A stretch of 64,000 nt of DNA from Salarias fasciatus (lineage: Eukaryota; Chordata; Actinopteri; Blenniiformes; Blenniidae). This document shows positions 49,705 to 63,901 of the stretch, in pieces. The stretch's first letter is position 1. Each line of letters opens with the position of its first letter. Made by a program: the position numbers and the translations under genes. Under the pieces are notes generated by a model. It saw nothing but the letters and a program-made list of their open reading frames with translations, was not told the DNA's origin and made no database searches. The stretch is taken from contig NC_043745.1 in assembly GCF_902148845.1 (NCBI RefSeq), positions 17,797,161 to 17,861,160 on the forward strand. Reading direction: 5' to 3'.

Positions 49705-50299
49705 ATGAGCATCCCCTAAAGCTCTGATGATTGGGAGAGGAGGTGGCTATCAGTGTGTTGGCTGACAATGTACTTATGATTTCAATTTTGGCTGTAATTT
49801 GTACTTTATAATCTTATTTTTTATAACCGGGTCGGTAGCGACCCTAACACGACAAGTGACATAATTTCAACTAGACAATTTTATAAAGTAGTGACAAAAA
49901 AGAAAAAAGTTTAATTTTGTTGAAATCAAGGTTCCTGACAAAGTCAAAAAACCTTGGTGCAAAAAATAAATTTTAAGTGACTCATTTTTGCATTTAAAAA
50001 CTAAAACGGGTCGGTGGCGACCCTAACACAAGAGGAAGGTTAATCCGCTGAAAGCACAGTTTTGGGGGAGACGCCACCCACACTTTTTGACAAGGATCAA
50101 TTTCTCTCCACCACAGACAAGTCCTCCATCTGTAAACCATTGTAACTCCAGTTACTTTCAATAGTCAGAAAATCCCGATGCTCGTGAACACACCAATCGC
50201 ATTGTCGAGGACAGACATCCGGGGATTTTTTTTTACTCCCAGCTCTTAGCAACAGCGACAGACTGTTATTTACTTTACCACGTCCCTTGCAGCATAAAC

Positions 50300-50569
50300 A
50301 TGTCCATATACAGTTGTATCGTCGGTTGCACCAACAACAGTACAAGAAGTAGTGAGCTCTTGTTAAACATGATACCCAGCGAGGCAACTGGTCCAGAAAG
50401 ACAGGAGAAATTGCTCCGTTGGAAGTGTATGTTCAGGCTCAACGAAACTATGGCGGCCTTAATTGTGAACATAGTTTATTTTGGTGGAATACCTGACATA
50501 TATACATGGTACATAACGTTTGGCAATACCCTGAATAGGTTCAAGTTTGTGGTTGAACAGAGTAGATAA
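50300..50569 (+). pseudogene. THAP-like zinc-finger fragment
   Basis: The frame begins MSIYSCIVGCTNNSTRSSEL and continues NMIPSEATGPERQEKLLRWK. Early Cys-x(3-4)-Cys with GCTNNS, a later IP and an arginine/tryptophan segment agree with the beginning of a THAP domain (C2CH zinc finger). The second Cys/His pair and the AVPTIF-type end of the domain are not seen, so only the first part is present, or the rest lies in another exon. THAP domains occur in host genes and in P and Kolobok transposases. TTAA-AGGG sequence at 47,115 fits a Kolobok-type source, but this is inference. Confidence 0.4.
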
Positions 50570-52235
50570 GACACCATGAAAACTTATGCTTGGATTCTTA
50601 TCATTATGGCCCATGGATGAGTGCAGAACTTATGCCACACATAGTGGGGGAATTGATGAGGTGGTTATAAATATCTGGATATTCAAGCCTGGGCTGATTC
50701 TGATTGTTTTCCCACAAACCTGCCAGATGTAGATGCAGACGTGCAGTTTTACATCCTGCCTACATTGGTGGCAACCAATCAGCTGCCAGTTTGGAAATGA
50801 CAACGTTGTGGGGTACTGAGCTCTGAGCCCCACCTAAAAATTTTTCTTTTAAAAAATCACTTGATCTCAATGAACACAACTGTTCTTGCACACGTGCTTG
50901 TGTTTTTCTGTATGTTTGTGAGTATGGGGCCAGCCCATTTCCTACCCCAGAGATGCGCTTTTCAATGTGATGTAGCCTTATCTCGAGAAATACAAATGAC
51001 AACAAGTTAGAATTATGATTTTTGATGTCTCTTCAGAGTGTTTCCAAGCAGAAAATCATCCCGGGTTCAGTCTCCTCCTAGAGGATGAAGGTGACTGTCG
51101 ATGTTGTTGGAGCTTTCCTTGATAAAGCTAAATCACCCTTTCTGTAGCTTTCAGCACCTTCACTGTGCCTTGTGATGGAATTGCTAGGTCAGCATTGTTT
51201 TTCAGGGCTAGAAAGTGGCAATTCTCATAAAATTAGAAGGTAAGTATCTCTGACGCATGGCACACAACACTGGAGAGGTCTTGCAGAATCTTCCAGACTA
51301 CAAATCCAACTGTGTCATTTTCCACCACAACACCAAACTAAGCAGGAAATTATCTGTGGTCACTAAAAACAGCCAAAATGTTGGCAAATGTAGATGAATG
51401 CTCTTCACCAGTTTCACCAGAGGACATTTCTATGGCAGACAGGGGCACAGCATCATCTTGGGCTGCGACATTTCCTGTTTCACTTGGTGAGACACTACAC
51501 TGAACCATCAGACAATGGAAGATGGCCTGGAACAATCGTGCCGCTGGATGGTTATGTGGCACAGAACACATACATTACTCACAAGACACAACAAATCAGG
51601 AGATTCATTTAGAATATCTTCAGAATTTAATGTAATTAAAATAACAGCCCTATACCTGATGCTTGGATTGAATTAATCAGGAGCCCCCAGTGACCCTGGT
51701 TAAACCTGTAGGTGAGGACATAATGCTCAGTCCAGTATGTATGGAAGGGGGGATGTATGAGGAAATGTGGCACTGAGTAATTTTACAGAGACCAAAAGTG
51801 TTTTTATCGAGCTAACTAAAAGAAAAGGACTTCACTAGAACATCCTGCCCCCCCCACCCCCCACCCCACCATTAACTCCCCATCCAAAAATATGACATAA
51901 TGGAACCAGTCAAAGGACTTAAAACATGAACAAATTATTATATTATATTCTGTATATGACTTTACATTAAAACATTAAAACAGATGTGGTTCAATTTGAA
52001 GTAGTTACAGTAACTGGCCAGTAGGTGGAGCTGCGCTCATTAATATGTGTTTTGAGAAGCCTGCGGTCACTATAGAGTGAGCCGTCAGCTGGGCCGCCAC
52101 AGAAACGTTATTGTTATATTCTGTCGCTGTTGTTTCAGAAAAACTAAATCTGTGTTACACCAACAATCGACTCAATCGGTTTTTAAAAGTGTAACAGAAA
52201 TGGGGTGATGGATTTCACAGTTAGGAAGCTGTGCT
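50570..52235. other. Intergenic, no gene recognised
   Basis: Mixed sequence with a C-rich tract at about 51,848-51,871. Short frames at 50,630-51,005 (minus) and 51,350-51,612 (both strands) lack recognisable motifs. Confidence 0.5.
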
Positions 52236-52775
52236 TCAGTCTGTGCAGCTTTTGATATCCCTGTATCTCTTTCTAAAGGGATGAGGCACAAACGGTTCAT
52301 AGCCTGGGTGTGAGGGGTCTGTAGGTATATGACCAGCCCCCCTTCGAACACGTTTGTCATATATACAGTCCAGATGTAGTAGAGGACTCCCCACAATCCC
52401 CTGTGCTGTTTTCACCACCCGGGCCGACATCTTCCTGTGTTGTGCAGTGCAGTTTCCATACCACACTGTTGCGTTCACAGAAGATGCTCTCTGTTGTGAC
52501 TCGTTTGTCTGAAGCTGAGGGGAGTGTTCAGCTTCCTGAGGAAGAAGAGCCTTTGGTGGGTCTTCTTCCCCATAGGTGAGGTCAGATGTGGATGTCCAGA
52601 AACCTGATGTTGTGCATTTGCTCCACCTCCTCCCCATGAATGTGGAGAGGGGTGTTCCATCCACTTGGATCTCCTAAGGTTCACAGTGACCTCCTTGGTG
52701 TTGCTGGAGATCAGAACAAGGTTGTTGTCTGAACACCGTCCATGACTGTGAACCACTTGGCAGACCTGTGTCTGG
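52236..52775 (-). mobile_element. LINE remnant: C-terminal end of the reverse transcriptase ORF (L2/CR1-like)
   Basis: The minus strand reads CSDNNLVLISSNTKEVTVNL then RRSK, matching the 'NNL-LN-SKTKE-V-DFRRSK' segment of L2-type LINEs. It continues with HQRLFFLRKLN, then VWYGNCTAQHRKMSARVVKT, IYDKRVRRGAGHI and DPSHPGYEPF, and ends in RKRYRDIKS, the usual end of that ORF. The pieces are split over two frames and no catalytic FADD box is included, so it is a 5'-truncated, decayed copy, as is normal for LINEs. Clade assignment L2 versus CR1/Rex is not certain. Confidence 0.85.
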
Positions 52776-52813
52776 TATTTTTATTGAAATGAAATAACTA
52801 GTGTTTCTACATT

Positions 52814-52881
52814 TTCTTCTTATTCTTCTTCTTCTTCTTCTTCTTCTTCTTCTTCTTCTTCTTCTTCTTCTTCTTCTTCTT
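52814..52881. repeat. (CTT)n microsatellite
   Basis: About 68 bp of TTC/CTT triplets with one early interruption (ATT). Confidence 0.95.
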
Positions 52882-55270
52882 TAGCTATTACAGCATTACG
52901 TTTTTTTGTCTCTGAATTACTCTCCACCTGTTAAACATATGTGAGATTCTTTTTTCAGCAGCAGAAGCAAATAAGACGCCATAAGAATGACACCAGACAG
53001 GTGACATGATACAACGTGACACATGTTCTTTCTTTGATATCTATTTAAGTGTCACATCAGACTATTTGAAAGATTTTCTGGAACAATGTCATTTAATGTA
53101 GATTTATGTTAAAATTCATTAGAAGTGATGCTACATTGTGAATTGAATGATTTGTTGTGTTAAATTTATGTTTAAGTGTACTTAGTCCACCAACACGTGT
53201 GGTGAATGAAAATCATATCATTTATGATTTCAACTTGTGGGCACTCCTGCTTCATCATAGGCCCCCATGGACGAATTAGGGTCCTGGTGCAGTGTGTCAA
53301 ACACTCAGTAGGTGGTGCTGCTGCCCCGTGCACAGACCTCCCTGCCCCTGAGAGCTCCCTGCCCACTGCGTGCAGATCAATGACATGACTGCTCAGTCTG
53401 CCCACTGCACTCCAAAATAAAGTCTCATGCTAATGAAATGAGTAATGTGTGTTCAGCTGTTGGTAGGTACACTGTGTTGAGAGCGTCGTGCACTTCTCTG
53501 CAAATAGACTCCGCTTTGTTCCCTCTGCTGGCGAAAGAACAGCTCCTGGCAAAGCAACAGATGGGGGGCTTTATCCCTGTAAGCATACACCTATGAGGCA
53601 GGTTGGAAGTTTAACAAGTTTCTTGGAGAGAGCATCAGCTTGGATTCCTGCAGTAGTCAGTTTTGGATGTTATGAGAAAGAAAACTGTTCTGAGAAGGCA
53701 CAACAGGCAAATGAGAAGACTTTGCCGTTGCATGTTTTCTTCCTCTAAATGTGCAAATGGTTGCTTAAGCTTGACTTTTGATAAAGGATTATTTTATGTA
53801 TTTTCTCTGTTTCTCTGCCGACCGTATGGTGGAAGTTTGGGTCGAAGTGCAGGCCTACAGCTCCGCAGCAGTTGCGCCTATACAGCAGACCAGGTGCTGC
53901 GTCGCCATTCACAAGTTTACGATTCCAATTCTTTGTGCTGCTCTCCACTCATCTCTCTCTGAAGCTGCTCCTGGCTATTTGAGGAACTACAGGAAGAGAG
54001 GCCCTGACCCCTCTCAGCCTTACACAACAGCATGCTTACTCCTTGTTGATCTTTGGAAAACATTACATAAAGCCTCACATAGCCAGAATGACATGAGCGA
54101 ATTCATTTGCACCACATGCACCATCAAACATGTTGAAGAATCTCAGGGGATTGTCTGGTAGTTCCAGGAAGCAGTTACTGGAAAGTAGGATTGGCTGTGG
54201 GAGGCACCCTTCCACTTCACAACTGATTTATGTTTCTCCCAAGCATGGCCACTCTGCTTGTCCCTCCTGTCTCCCACGATGTGATTAGCCTCATTCAGAG
54301 CATTAAAGTAAACCCTACTCAACAAGACACTGAAATGTTTTTAACCAAATTCAACACAATAAAGGAAAAGCAAGAACTGATTAAACAGCTGAAGTTTAAT
54401 CGATTCTGTCAAGCATGTTAAGTTTTACCTTCCATTCACACCATCCACAGTATCCTCAGTCATTCTTCATTGGAACATCATCTACAGAAAACTAATGAAA
54501 ATCTCCAACAAGATGTCCTCTCTGCTCTCTTTAAAAAAAAAAAAAAAAAAAAAAAGAAAGTCTACTGTACATGTTGGGCTCGCTGACGCACTTTAAAAGG
54601 TAGGACACTTATGTACAGCATGAGTATTTGTTCCAGCGATTGAATGCCAGAGCTTGTGCTATTCTTACACTTTCTCTCATACTCTCTGCTCGCATGAGAG
54701 TCTCTCTCAAATTATGAGCTGGAGGAGAAAAAAAATGAATAAAAAGTGTCAGAGTGAGTAGCCTCAGTGACTAAGTGTGGTCTGAAAAAAAAAAATTAAA
54801 AAAGCATAAATTTATCTCCACCTTTCCATTATCAACTGTCACCATCTTAACATGTCTACAAACAAGTGTTTCCTGTTATATTCCACAGTCATCTTCACTA
54901 CTTCAACATTTAAAAAAAACACATGAAAAAAAAAAATCTCTTGCTTTCCAAAGTCTCTCTTCAGCTGGCTCGGCTTCACATCTCTGGACAAGTCAAACTC
55001 ATGCTTTGAGCCACCTGCCTCTCTTGCCCTTTCACCTCCCTCTTTCTCCTCCCCTTGCCTCTGTGAGAAGCTCTGAACACTCCTCCCCTTCGGTCCATCT
55101 AACCTCCCCTCACCTCCCCTCTTCCCTCCGCCTTCCCTCCCCCCAAATAACTGCCACCCCCTTTACATTTTAGGTGTTTCGCAGAGCCTCAGATCCACAG
55201 TGGCTCACAACAAGTGCATAAAAGTAGCTCAACCTTGTTCCACAGCCCCTCCACTCCCAAATGCCCCCTC
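52882..55270. other. Intergenic, no gene recognised
   Basis: Several overlapping frames of 60-132 codons lie on both strands (53,172-54,421 and 54,775-55,173), but none shows a domain or consistent coding signal. It includes an A-run at about 54,532-54,555 and a strongly pyrimidine-rich stretch at 54,950-55,145, whose open plus-strand frame is a consequence of composition. Confidence 0.5.
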
Positions 55271-55320
55271 CCACACACATACACACACACACACGCGCGC
55301 GCGCGCGCTCTCTCTCTCAC
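55271..55320. repeat. Compound (CA)n-(CG)n-(CT)n microsatellite
   Basis: An alternating purine-pyrimidine run of CA then CG dinucleotides passes directly into CT repeats. The CG block could form Z-DNA. Confidence 0.95.
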
Positions 55321-56780
55321 ACATGCACAAATACATTCCCATATACACACTTATTATTTTGCATCTAAAGTAACCTCATCTTTTTCTCTCATCCACCAAA
55401 TCCTTTAACATCCCTCCTCTTCCATTTCTTTTATAGTACTGGATATTGATAGTAAAACCCAAATAGGTGTTGTATGATTTAAAGACTGTAAGTCATAGCA
55501 CACACACCAATAAAGAGAGTTTAATGTAGTTAATCTACATTTGCACAGGTGAGTGAGTGTGTTAATTATGACCCTTTGCATTATTGGACACCGTGATAAA
55601 ATAAAAGCTTTTCTTTGCTGTCATCAGATGTGTTTTCTTTCATCTCTCACAATGCCTAGAAAGACAAAAACTGAATCTAATAATGAATGAAAATATCCAA
55701 CCATGCATGTTTGTCCTTTTTTGTCATTTAAAGAATTAAGGCATCCATTTGAACTTGGCCCAGATCATCTCCATTTTGTCGCTTCTGCCTTGTGTTTCTT
55801 CACACGGACATGTTGAAGTTTTGACTTTTCATTGCTGTTTTAAGTCTCACTCTTCAATTTTTTGGATTTGCCAATTTGCCAGATCATAATATCGTTTTCA
55901 TTTTTGCACATTTGCCTATACCCCTGCCATTCCTCAACTTATTTGAGTTTATTATAAGTACCTCAGCACCTCCTCTTTCACCCCTTTTGGTCTCTTGTGC
56001 AGCAACACATGCACTAACATACATGTGCACACATTTGTCACTCACACACACACATGCCCCAGCTCCCTCCTCCTGTTAGAGTTATAATTAATCCAACTGC
56101 TCTAGTGACAGAGCAGTGTAGCCCTGACAGATAGGGTTTCAGCTGTTGGCTGTCCGAAGTCTGTGTGAATATCAGGGCCATGTGGTTGTGCAGAATGGTA
56201 GATTTTGAATGGAAATAGGTGTTTATGTGATTTCATAATTCAACTGGGGCTGCAAGTGCACCATGTTTAACAAGTATGATACCAGATGATTGTTTCTTTT
56301 TGCTGAGATATGCTCAGAACAATCACCATTAATTATGTTTTTATCACAACACAATCAGCAATACTATAAAACCAAAGATGGACATATAGATGCACAGAAC
56401 TCCCCCAGTTGTTAAAACACACATAGGGTGCTTGTCACATAGGTTAACTTTTTCATAATAACAGATATTTTGCTTTGTAGTTTATCAGAAAATTATATGA
56501 TTAGAAGATTGGAATGCACTTAGAAAAATCCTGGACATTCTCAGTTTTCTTGGATGGTAATAACATGTCAGTCATCATACTGACAAATTGACATCTTAAT
56601 TGTGTTTGGCAGCTCTCTTAATGAGTGGCTTTCCAGTTAGGTCCCCAGGTTCTCACTGTGGCCTAAATTTGTTCAGATGATCGAAGCATTTTCCCATTTT
56701 AAGGCTGGATGAGGCCTACTAGCAGCAAATCTATAACCCTGCTTGGTAGCAACTGGCGTCTCCCCTAGAAACCCCCCCAG
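55321..56780. other. Upstream flank of acta1, no gene recognised
   Basis: AT-rich intergenic DNA. An E-box CAGCTG occurs at about 56,142, which could bind myogenic factors, but single E-boxes are common by chance. Confidence 0.45.
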
Positions 56781-56793
56781 TGGCCTGCGCGCT

Positions 56794-57078
56794 CCTTATA
56801 CGGCCCTCGAGGTGGGACCGCGAGGCTCGATGGGAGGTCGAAGGGACAGTTCCATATATGGCGCGCGCTCTCTGCCGGTCGGGGCCGCGCAGCATCACTT
56901 CTGATCCCCTCCTGCAGCCCGATGAATGGAGCGGCCTCCTTCCCCTCCGCGAGGCGCGCCTCCCCGCCGCACCCCCTCCCCAATTCCTCAGCCTCGGCCT
57001 GTCAGTATCCTAATATGGCAGAGGGCCGGGATGGGGGCCAGTGCTGAGGTTTGTGAATGGTGGAGCTGGGGTATAAAA
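56794..57078 (+). promoter_or_regulatory. acta1: acta1 promoter: CArG boxes and TATA box
   Basis: Two perfect CArG boxes (SRF sites) are present: CCATATATGG at 56,852-56,861 and CCTAATATGG at 57,009-57,018. A third, CCTTATACGG at 56,794-56,803, has one mismatch. The TATA box TATAAAA lies at 57,072-57,078, predicting transcription start near 57,102. That places the boxes roughly 90, 245 and 305 bp upstream. Multiple CArG boxes with a nearby TATA are the hallmark of striated alpha-actin promoters, driven by SRF and its myocardin-type partners in muscle. The region is GC-rich compared with its surroundings. Confidence 0.85.
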
Positions 57079-57101
57079 GGTGGACGCTCGGCACCGAGGA
57101 C

Positions 57102-57165
57102 CGTAGCTGGTTCAGCAGCAGCACTGGTTGGGTCGTTCTCTCCGAGCCGCAGACACTCTCCTAAG
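57102..57165 (+). other. acta1: acta1 exon 1 (5' UTR, non-coding)
   Basis: It runs from the predicted start (about 30 bp after the TATA box) to CTCCTAAG before the donor GTAAGA at 57,166. The following 710-bp intron ends at CTCTGACAG (57,875), and exon 2 begins 8 bp before the ATG. A non-coding first exon is conserved in vertebrate striated actins. The exact 5' end is inferred. Confidence 0.75.
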
Positions 57166-57754
57166 GTAAGATCCTGCAAGGACCTGCCACTCATCCAGGT
57201 TGGAACCCCAGACTAGGCCTGAAGCAAAGATCCACTGGAGCCTCTAACGATAGGGGAGACCGCAGGATGATGATGCGAGGCCGGGACAGACAGCCCGGGC
57301 AGCTCTACTGAGGCCCGGGAGATTGCTGGCGGAATGAAGGCTCTGATCCCGAAAAATCAAACCTATTAAAAGGCTGAATAGTTTACTTCGATAGAATCCC
57401 TTTTTTTTAAATTTAAGAAATGTATTTTTTAATCGTTTGTTTAAGAATCTTGATTTTTGTTCAAAACTTGTGGAAGTTTTTAAGTTTAAGATCTAAAGTT
57501 CGATCAAATTATCCATTATCTGTAAGGTTTATCGAATGTTTGTAATTTTGATCGGAAATTAAGATGTTACATTTATGAAATGATCTTTTTTTTATTAAAT
57601 TTTGGAGCGTTTTAAATCTGCATCGATCACGCGTAATGGCCTGGCATCGGTGCCGCTGATGCGTTTAGCATAATTTGCCATCCCGATCAGGCTCCAGTAA
57701 ATGTTACAATTATTTTTAGTCTTTTAAGAATAAAGTTAGGAAGCTTGATATTAA

Positions 57755-60611
<2,857 letters not shown>

Positions 60612-60854
60612 ATCCTCCATCTTCTCCATCAACTTCACCACCAGCTATCTGGAGATCAAACAAGGAGGAGGAACAACCTCTGCGGCACAGCAACACACTA
60701 CTGTCAATGGACTGTCTGCCTGCGCTGTTGACATATGCATTTTTTTATCATCTTAAAATCTGCATATTTTTTAAGTTGTATGTTGTCTGTGTTTGCACGG
60801 AGAAAGGCTGTGAAAAAACACCACTGAACCATGCATCCACCAAAAAAAAACTTT

Positions 60855-60860
60855 AATAAA
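60855..60860 (+). terminator. acta1: acta1 poly(A) signal AATAAA
   Basis: A canonical AATAAA lies 244 bp after the stop codon. The 3' UTR is about 250-270 bp. A second AATAAA-like site follows a few bases later in an A-rich context. Confidence 0.7.
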
Positions 60861-60879
60861 AAAATAAGAACAACATGTT

Positions 60880-61930
60880 GCCCAACACATGTGAATGTAA
60901 GTGTATATACATATTGATAATTTATTAAAGTCCATTATTTGGTATTTTTGCCCCTGGCCTTGTTTCTCTTAGGGACAGTTTTCTGGAAGATGATTGAAAA
61001 CATCCATTTTTGGGAAAAATTTCAATAGAAACTTTGAAGAACTTTGCATGAATACCTCTAAATGAAGCAAAAATGACAAAACGGCTAATTTTCCAAGGAC
61101 TGCAACACAACAACAACAAAACACACATATCCAAAGTGATCGAGTTCAGGGAAAGTTCAGATCATCCCAGCCATGGTGGGGAATTCAACTAAAAGCGGCC
61201 CTCCTTTATTAATCCTTGGGGAATTATTTTTTTCTTCACCACATGAGGCGGTGGAAGTGCAGCCACACACCGATCATGGACTTACTTACCCAGAGTGATG
61301 TCACACGAACCCACGCACTCTGCAACCCTAGAGGGCTTTACTGTCTTCCAGACCACAAGTGCCAAAAGCAGACCTCTCTTTAGGGGAGAGGAGGAAGGGA
61401 GCGTGTGTGGTGGTCAGGGGGTGTACGGGGTAAAATAAAGGTACTGGAAGCTGACAGGTGACGCCTTCAAGCCTGGACAGTCGGAGTTTGACTTGTCAGG
61501 AATGCGCAGAGGCAGCAGCAGCGAGCGGCTCAGCGGCATCAGACACCTGACACCTCCAGCCGAATACCCCCGAGCTGCCTTGGCTTCCACGGTCATCACC
61601 CGTTTACACGACCCCCGGACCATCTTTAGACAAGACCAAACTGAGGGTGGACTATCCCTGCTGCAGACCCCTCCTCATATAAATAGAACCACAGCAGGTT
61701 GACGGGGTGGAAGTTAAAAACACAGAGCAGGCACACAATAATTAATCAAAGGTAGAATAATAAAATAAACCTTCCCAAACAGAAATTATACCCACAACTG
61801 GACAATTAAAACCAATATGTTTGAGGGTTTTTTTTTTTTTATCATTAAAACGCAGATGTCTCACAGGCGCTCTGAGCGCATTCCCCACATCCCAGGTCGG
61901 GCCACCTGTTGCGGGTGTGTTGGGCTTTTT
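60880..61930. other. Intergenic between acta1 and ccsap, no gene recognised
   Basis: The first half is AT-rich. From about 61,380 it becomes GC-richer, with TATAAATA at 61,678-61,685 (a MEF2-like CTATTTATA on the other strand). The frames at 61,414-61,702 overlap on opposite strands and show no domain. It could hold a muscle enhancer or an upstream exon, but nothing proves it. Confidence 0.4.
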
Positions 61931-62048
61931 AAAAGCGTCTTGAAGCGGGCGGAGCTTAGCAGCAGAGACGTCGCAGCCCGTGTGATTACAGCAGCAGCGT
62001 CGCGAACGCCATCTGTTCTGCTCCGCGTCCGCGAAATCCGACCCCGGT
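61931..62048 (+). other. ccsap: Candidate non-coding first exon of ccsap
   Basis: A CpG-rich stretch ends in CCCCGGT before a strong splice donor GTAAGT at 62,049. The next good acceptor with a coding exon is at 63,896, giving an intron of about 1.85 kb. The start is undefined. The competing candidate is the donor at 62,709. Confidence 0.35.
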
Positions 62049-62515
62049 GTAAGTATATTCACTGTACACCAATTTAGACCCTCGCAGCGCAGAATAGGTC
62101 CCGTCCAGTCGGACCCTGTCGCTGAAGGGAGTCGGCGGATTGTCAGGGAGAATTTATGCAGGCTGTGGTATTTCTGCAAGCGGTGACAGGCGATCATACG
62201 TGCTCCGTATCTGTGATTAATAGGGCAGCCTCACATGAAGCCAACACATTTCTCGCGGGGATATGTAATTCGGCGAGTAGGGCAGGCGAAAACTAAATAA
62301 ATAGATGACGCATTTCAAGTGTTACGGCGCAATGGCGATATGTTTGATTCCGTTCAAACGAATACACACGCACGTTTTAATGCACTGGGATGCATGACCG
62401 CCTTATTCCATCAGTAAGAGTGTTTTATGGGCTGACGAGGGGTGATTGTGGATTTATTTATACGAACATAGTGGCTGCAGCTGAGCTTTTATTTGGATAT
62501 ACGTTCACGTTACTG

Positions 62516-62708
62516 GAGCCAATCAGAGGACGGCCTAGCAATGACGTCACCACGTCCAAGCGTCTTCTTCCTGTAACGGTTGTTAGATTCTGTGTGGGAC
62601 GGGAGATTTATTTTCCTCTCAAACAAAGCTGTGCGGTTATAATGTAGATGTAGCATTCTTCCCTTCTTCAACAAACACCATATTTATCTTCTCTACTCCT
62701 CCCGGGAG
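62516..62708 (+). promoter_or_regulatory. ccsap: Candidate promoter/alternative 5' exon of ccsap
   Basis: A CCAAT box (GAGCCAATCAGAGG at about 62,516-62,529) is followed by a full cAMP-response element TGACGTCA at 62,542-62,549 and an ETS-like CTTCCTG near 62,566. About 160 bp further, GGGAG precedes a donor-like GTGAGC at 62,709. This is a typical housekeeping-style promoter layout. It could also serve a transcript leaving on the minus strand. Confidence 0.35.
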
Positions 62709-62709
62709 G

Positions 62710-63896
62710 TGAGCCGGCCGTGTGGCAGCAGGTAGGCGGGTTTTATCCAGCTGCACTGCCATTGGTTTAACTGCCAACTCATTCAGGTTTAAATGTCTGG
62801 CGGCGACTCGCAGATAGGGCAGCTACCACCAGAGCACCGCAGCTTTATTTACCACCGGGGATTTAAAAAGCTTTCTCGGACATGTGGCTTACTCGACCCT
62901 AAATCAAGTATGTATCTGACAGAGTTTAGCAAACCTTCAAGTTGAATTAACTGCATCAATACACTTACCCAGAAGTCGTTGTGAAAGTTGATTTTGAGTT
63001 TTGATTCCAGAATTTTTATGGTACTGATTGTGAGAAACTCACTATTTAGAGGCAAAAGATTATACGAGAAAGAAATATTGACTTCTGGTAGTGTTTTAAT
63101 CTTATATGCGAAGTCTATCCCACTGGGAGCAGGACTCCGTGGAAATGAAACAACGTAAATTAAAGTTGGAAATTAGCTGAAATCCAGACTTCTTAATTCT
63201 ATTAACGGGGATCATTAATGCTTTTTATTAATATAGTAATATTTCCAACATAACCTTCATAGGAATCTCTGCAGAAGAACCAGGGTTTGAGCGGGTAGCA
63301 GCAGTGGGTGTCTCCATTCATGATCTATATTTGCCAGTAAAACAAATTCCCACCTTGTGATTTCATATACAAGTACTTTTTTTTTTTTTAATGATTGTCA
63401 TTGCCTTTGGTTGACAAAGAAGTTAGTTTGTAGTTTGGTATTTTTACTTGATTTTTTTTTGTTTTAAGAAACAAACATTTACTTGTAATTGAATGTGTTT
63501 TTACCAATGCCACAGTAGTTTTATTCCTCAATGTCTCTTATCCAACCAGCCTTTTAAATCAAATCAAGGGAACGGCATAAACTCATGAAGTTAACCAGTC
63601 AAAGCTCATGTCTTTCAAGCTGTATAATCAAATCCAGTTGATCCAATTCAGCTGCTTTTTCCTTCCATGTTTTGTAAATCACCAGTGAAACTGTTGCTGA
63701 GATGTGAGAAAAACAAAATTCAGCTTTTTTTCTTTCTTTGTTTGTCTTCAGTGTCAAATTATGGTTATCGACAATGTTTTCTTCTGTGTTAATAAAATTG
63801 TTATTTTAAATATTAGAAATATTTCATTACTATAGAAAAATGACCAAATTGGCTAATAAAAACTCTTATAGCCCTTCTTTTGTGGTTTCCTAACAG
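62710..63896 (+). other. ccsap: Presumed ccsap 5' UTR intron
   Basis: AT-rich sequence without genes. It ends in a pyrimidine-containing stretch and TTTCCTAACAG at 63,886-63,896, a normal splice acceptor with a nearby branch-point-like CTAAC. Confidence 0.5.
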
Positions 63897-63901
63897 ATAA
63901 G

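Larger units (their letters stand above)
47398..50043 (-). mobile_element. piggyBac-like DNA transposon, internally rearranged, 2.6 kb
   Basis: It is flanked by TTAA at 47,398-47,401 and 50,040-50,043, the target duplication of piggyBac. The ends are inverted repeats: left TTAACCCTCCTCCTGTGTTAG... and right (reverse complement) TTAACCTTCCTCTTGTGTTAG, with the next bases on the right being GGTCGCCACCGACCCG. The GGGTCGG...CCGACCC motif recurs inside near 47,447, 49,097 and 49,830. A minus-strand acidic frame matches the N-terminal part of a transposase; the catalytic part is not seen. An unrelated element appears to sit inside the left half. Confidence 0.65.

Noticed and set aside
54775-55173. 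132-codon plus-strand frame rich in Ser, Leu and Pro
   Set aside because: It is open because the DNA is pyrimidine-rich; no domain, and no supporting splice or promoter signal.
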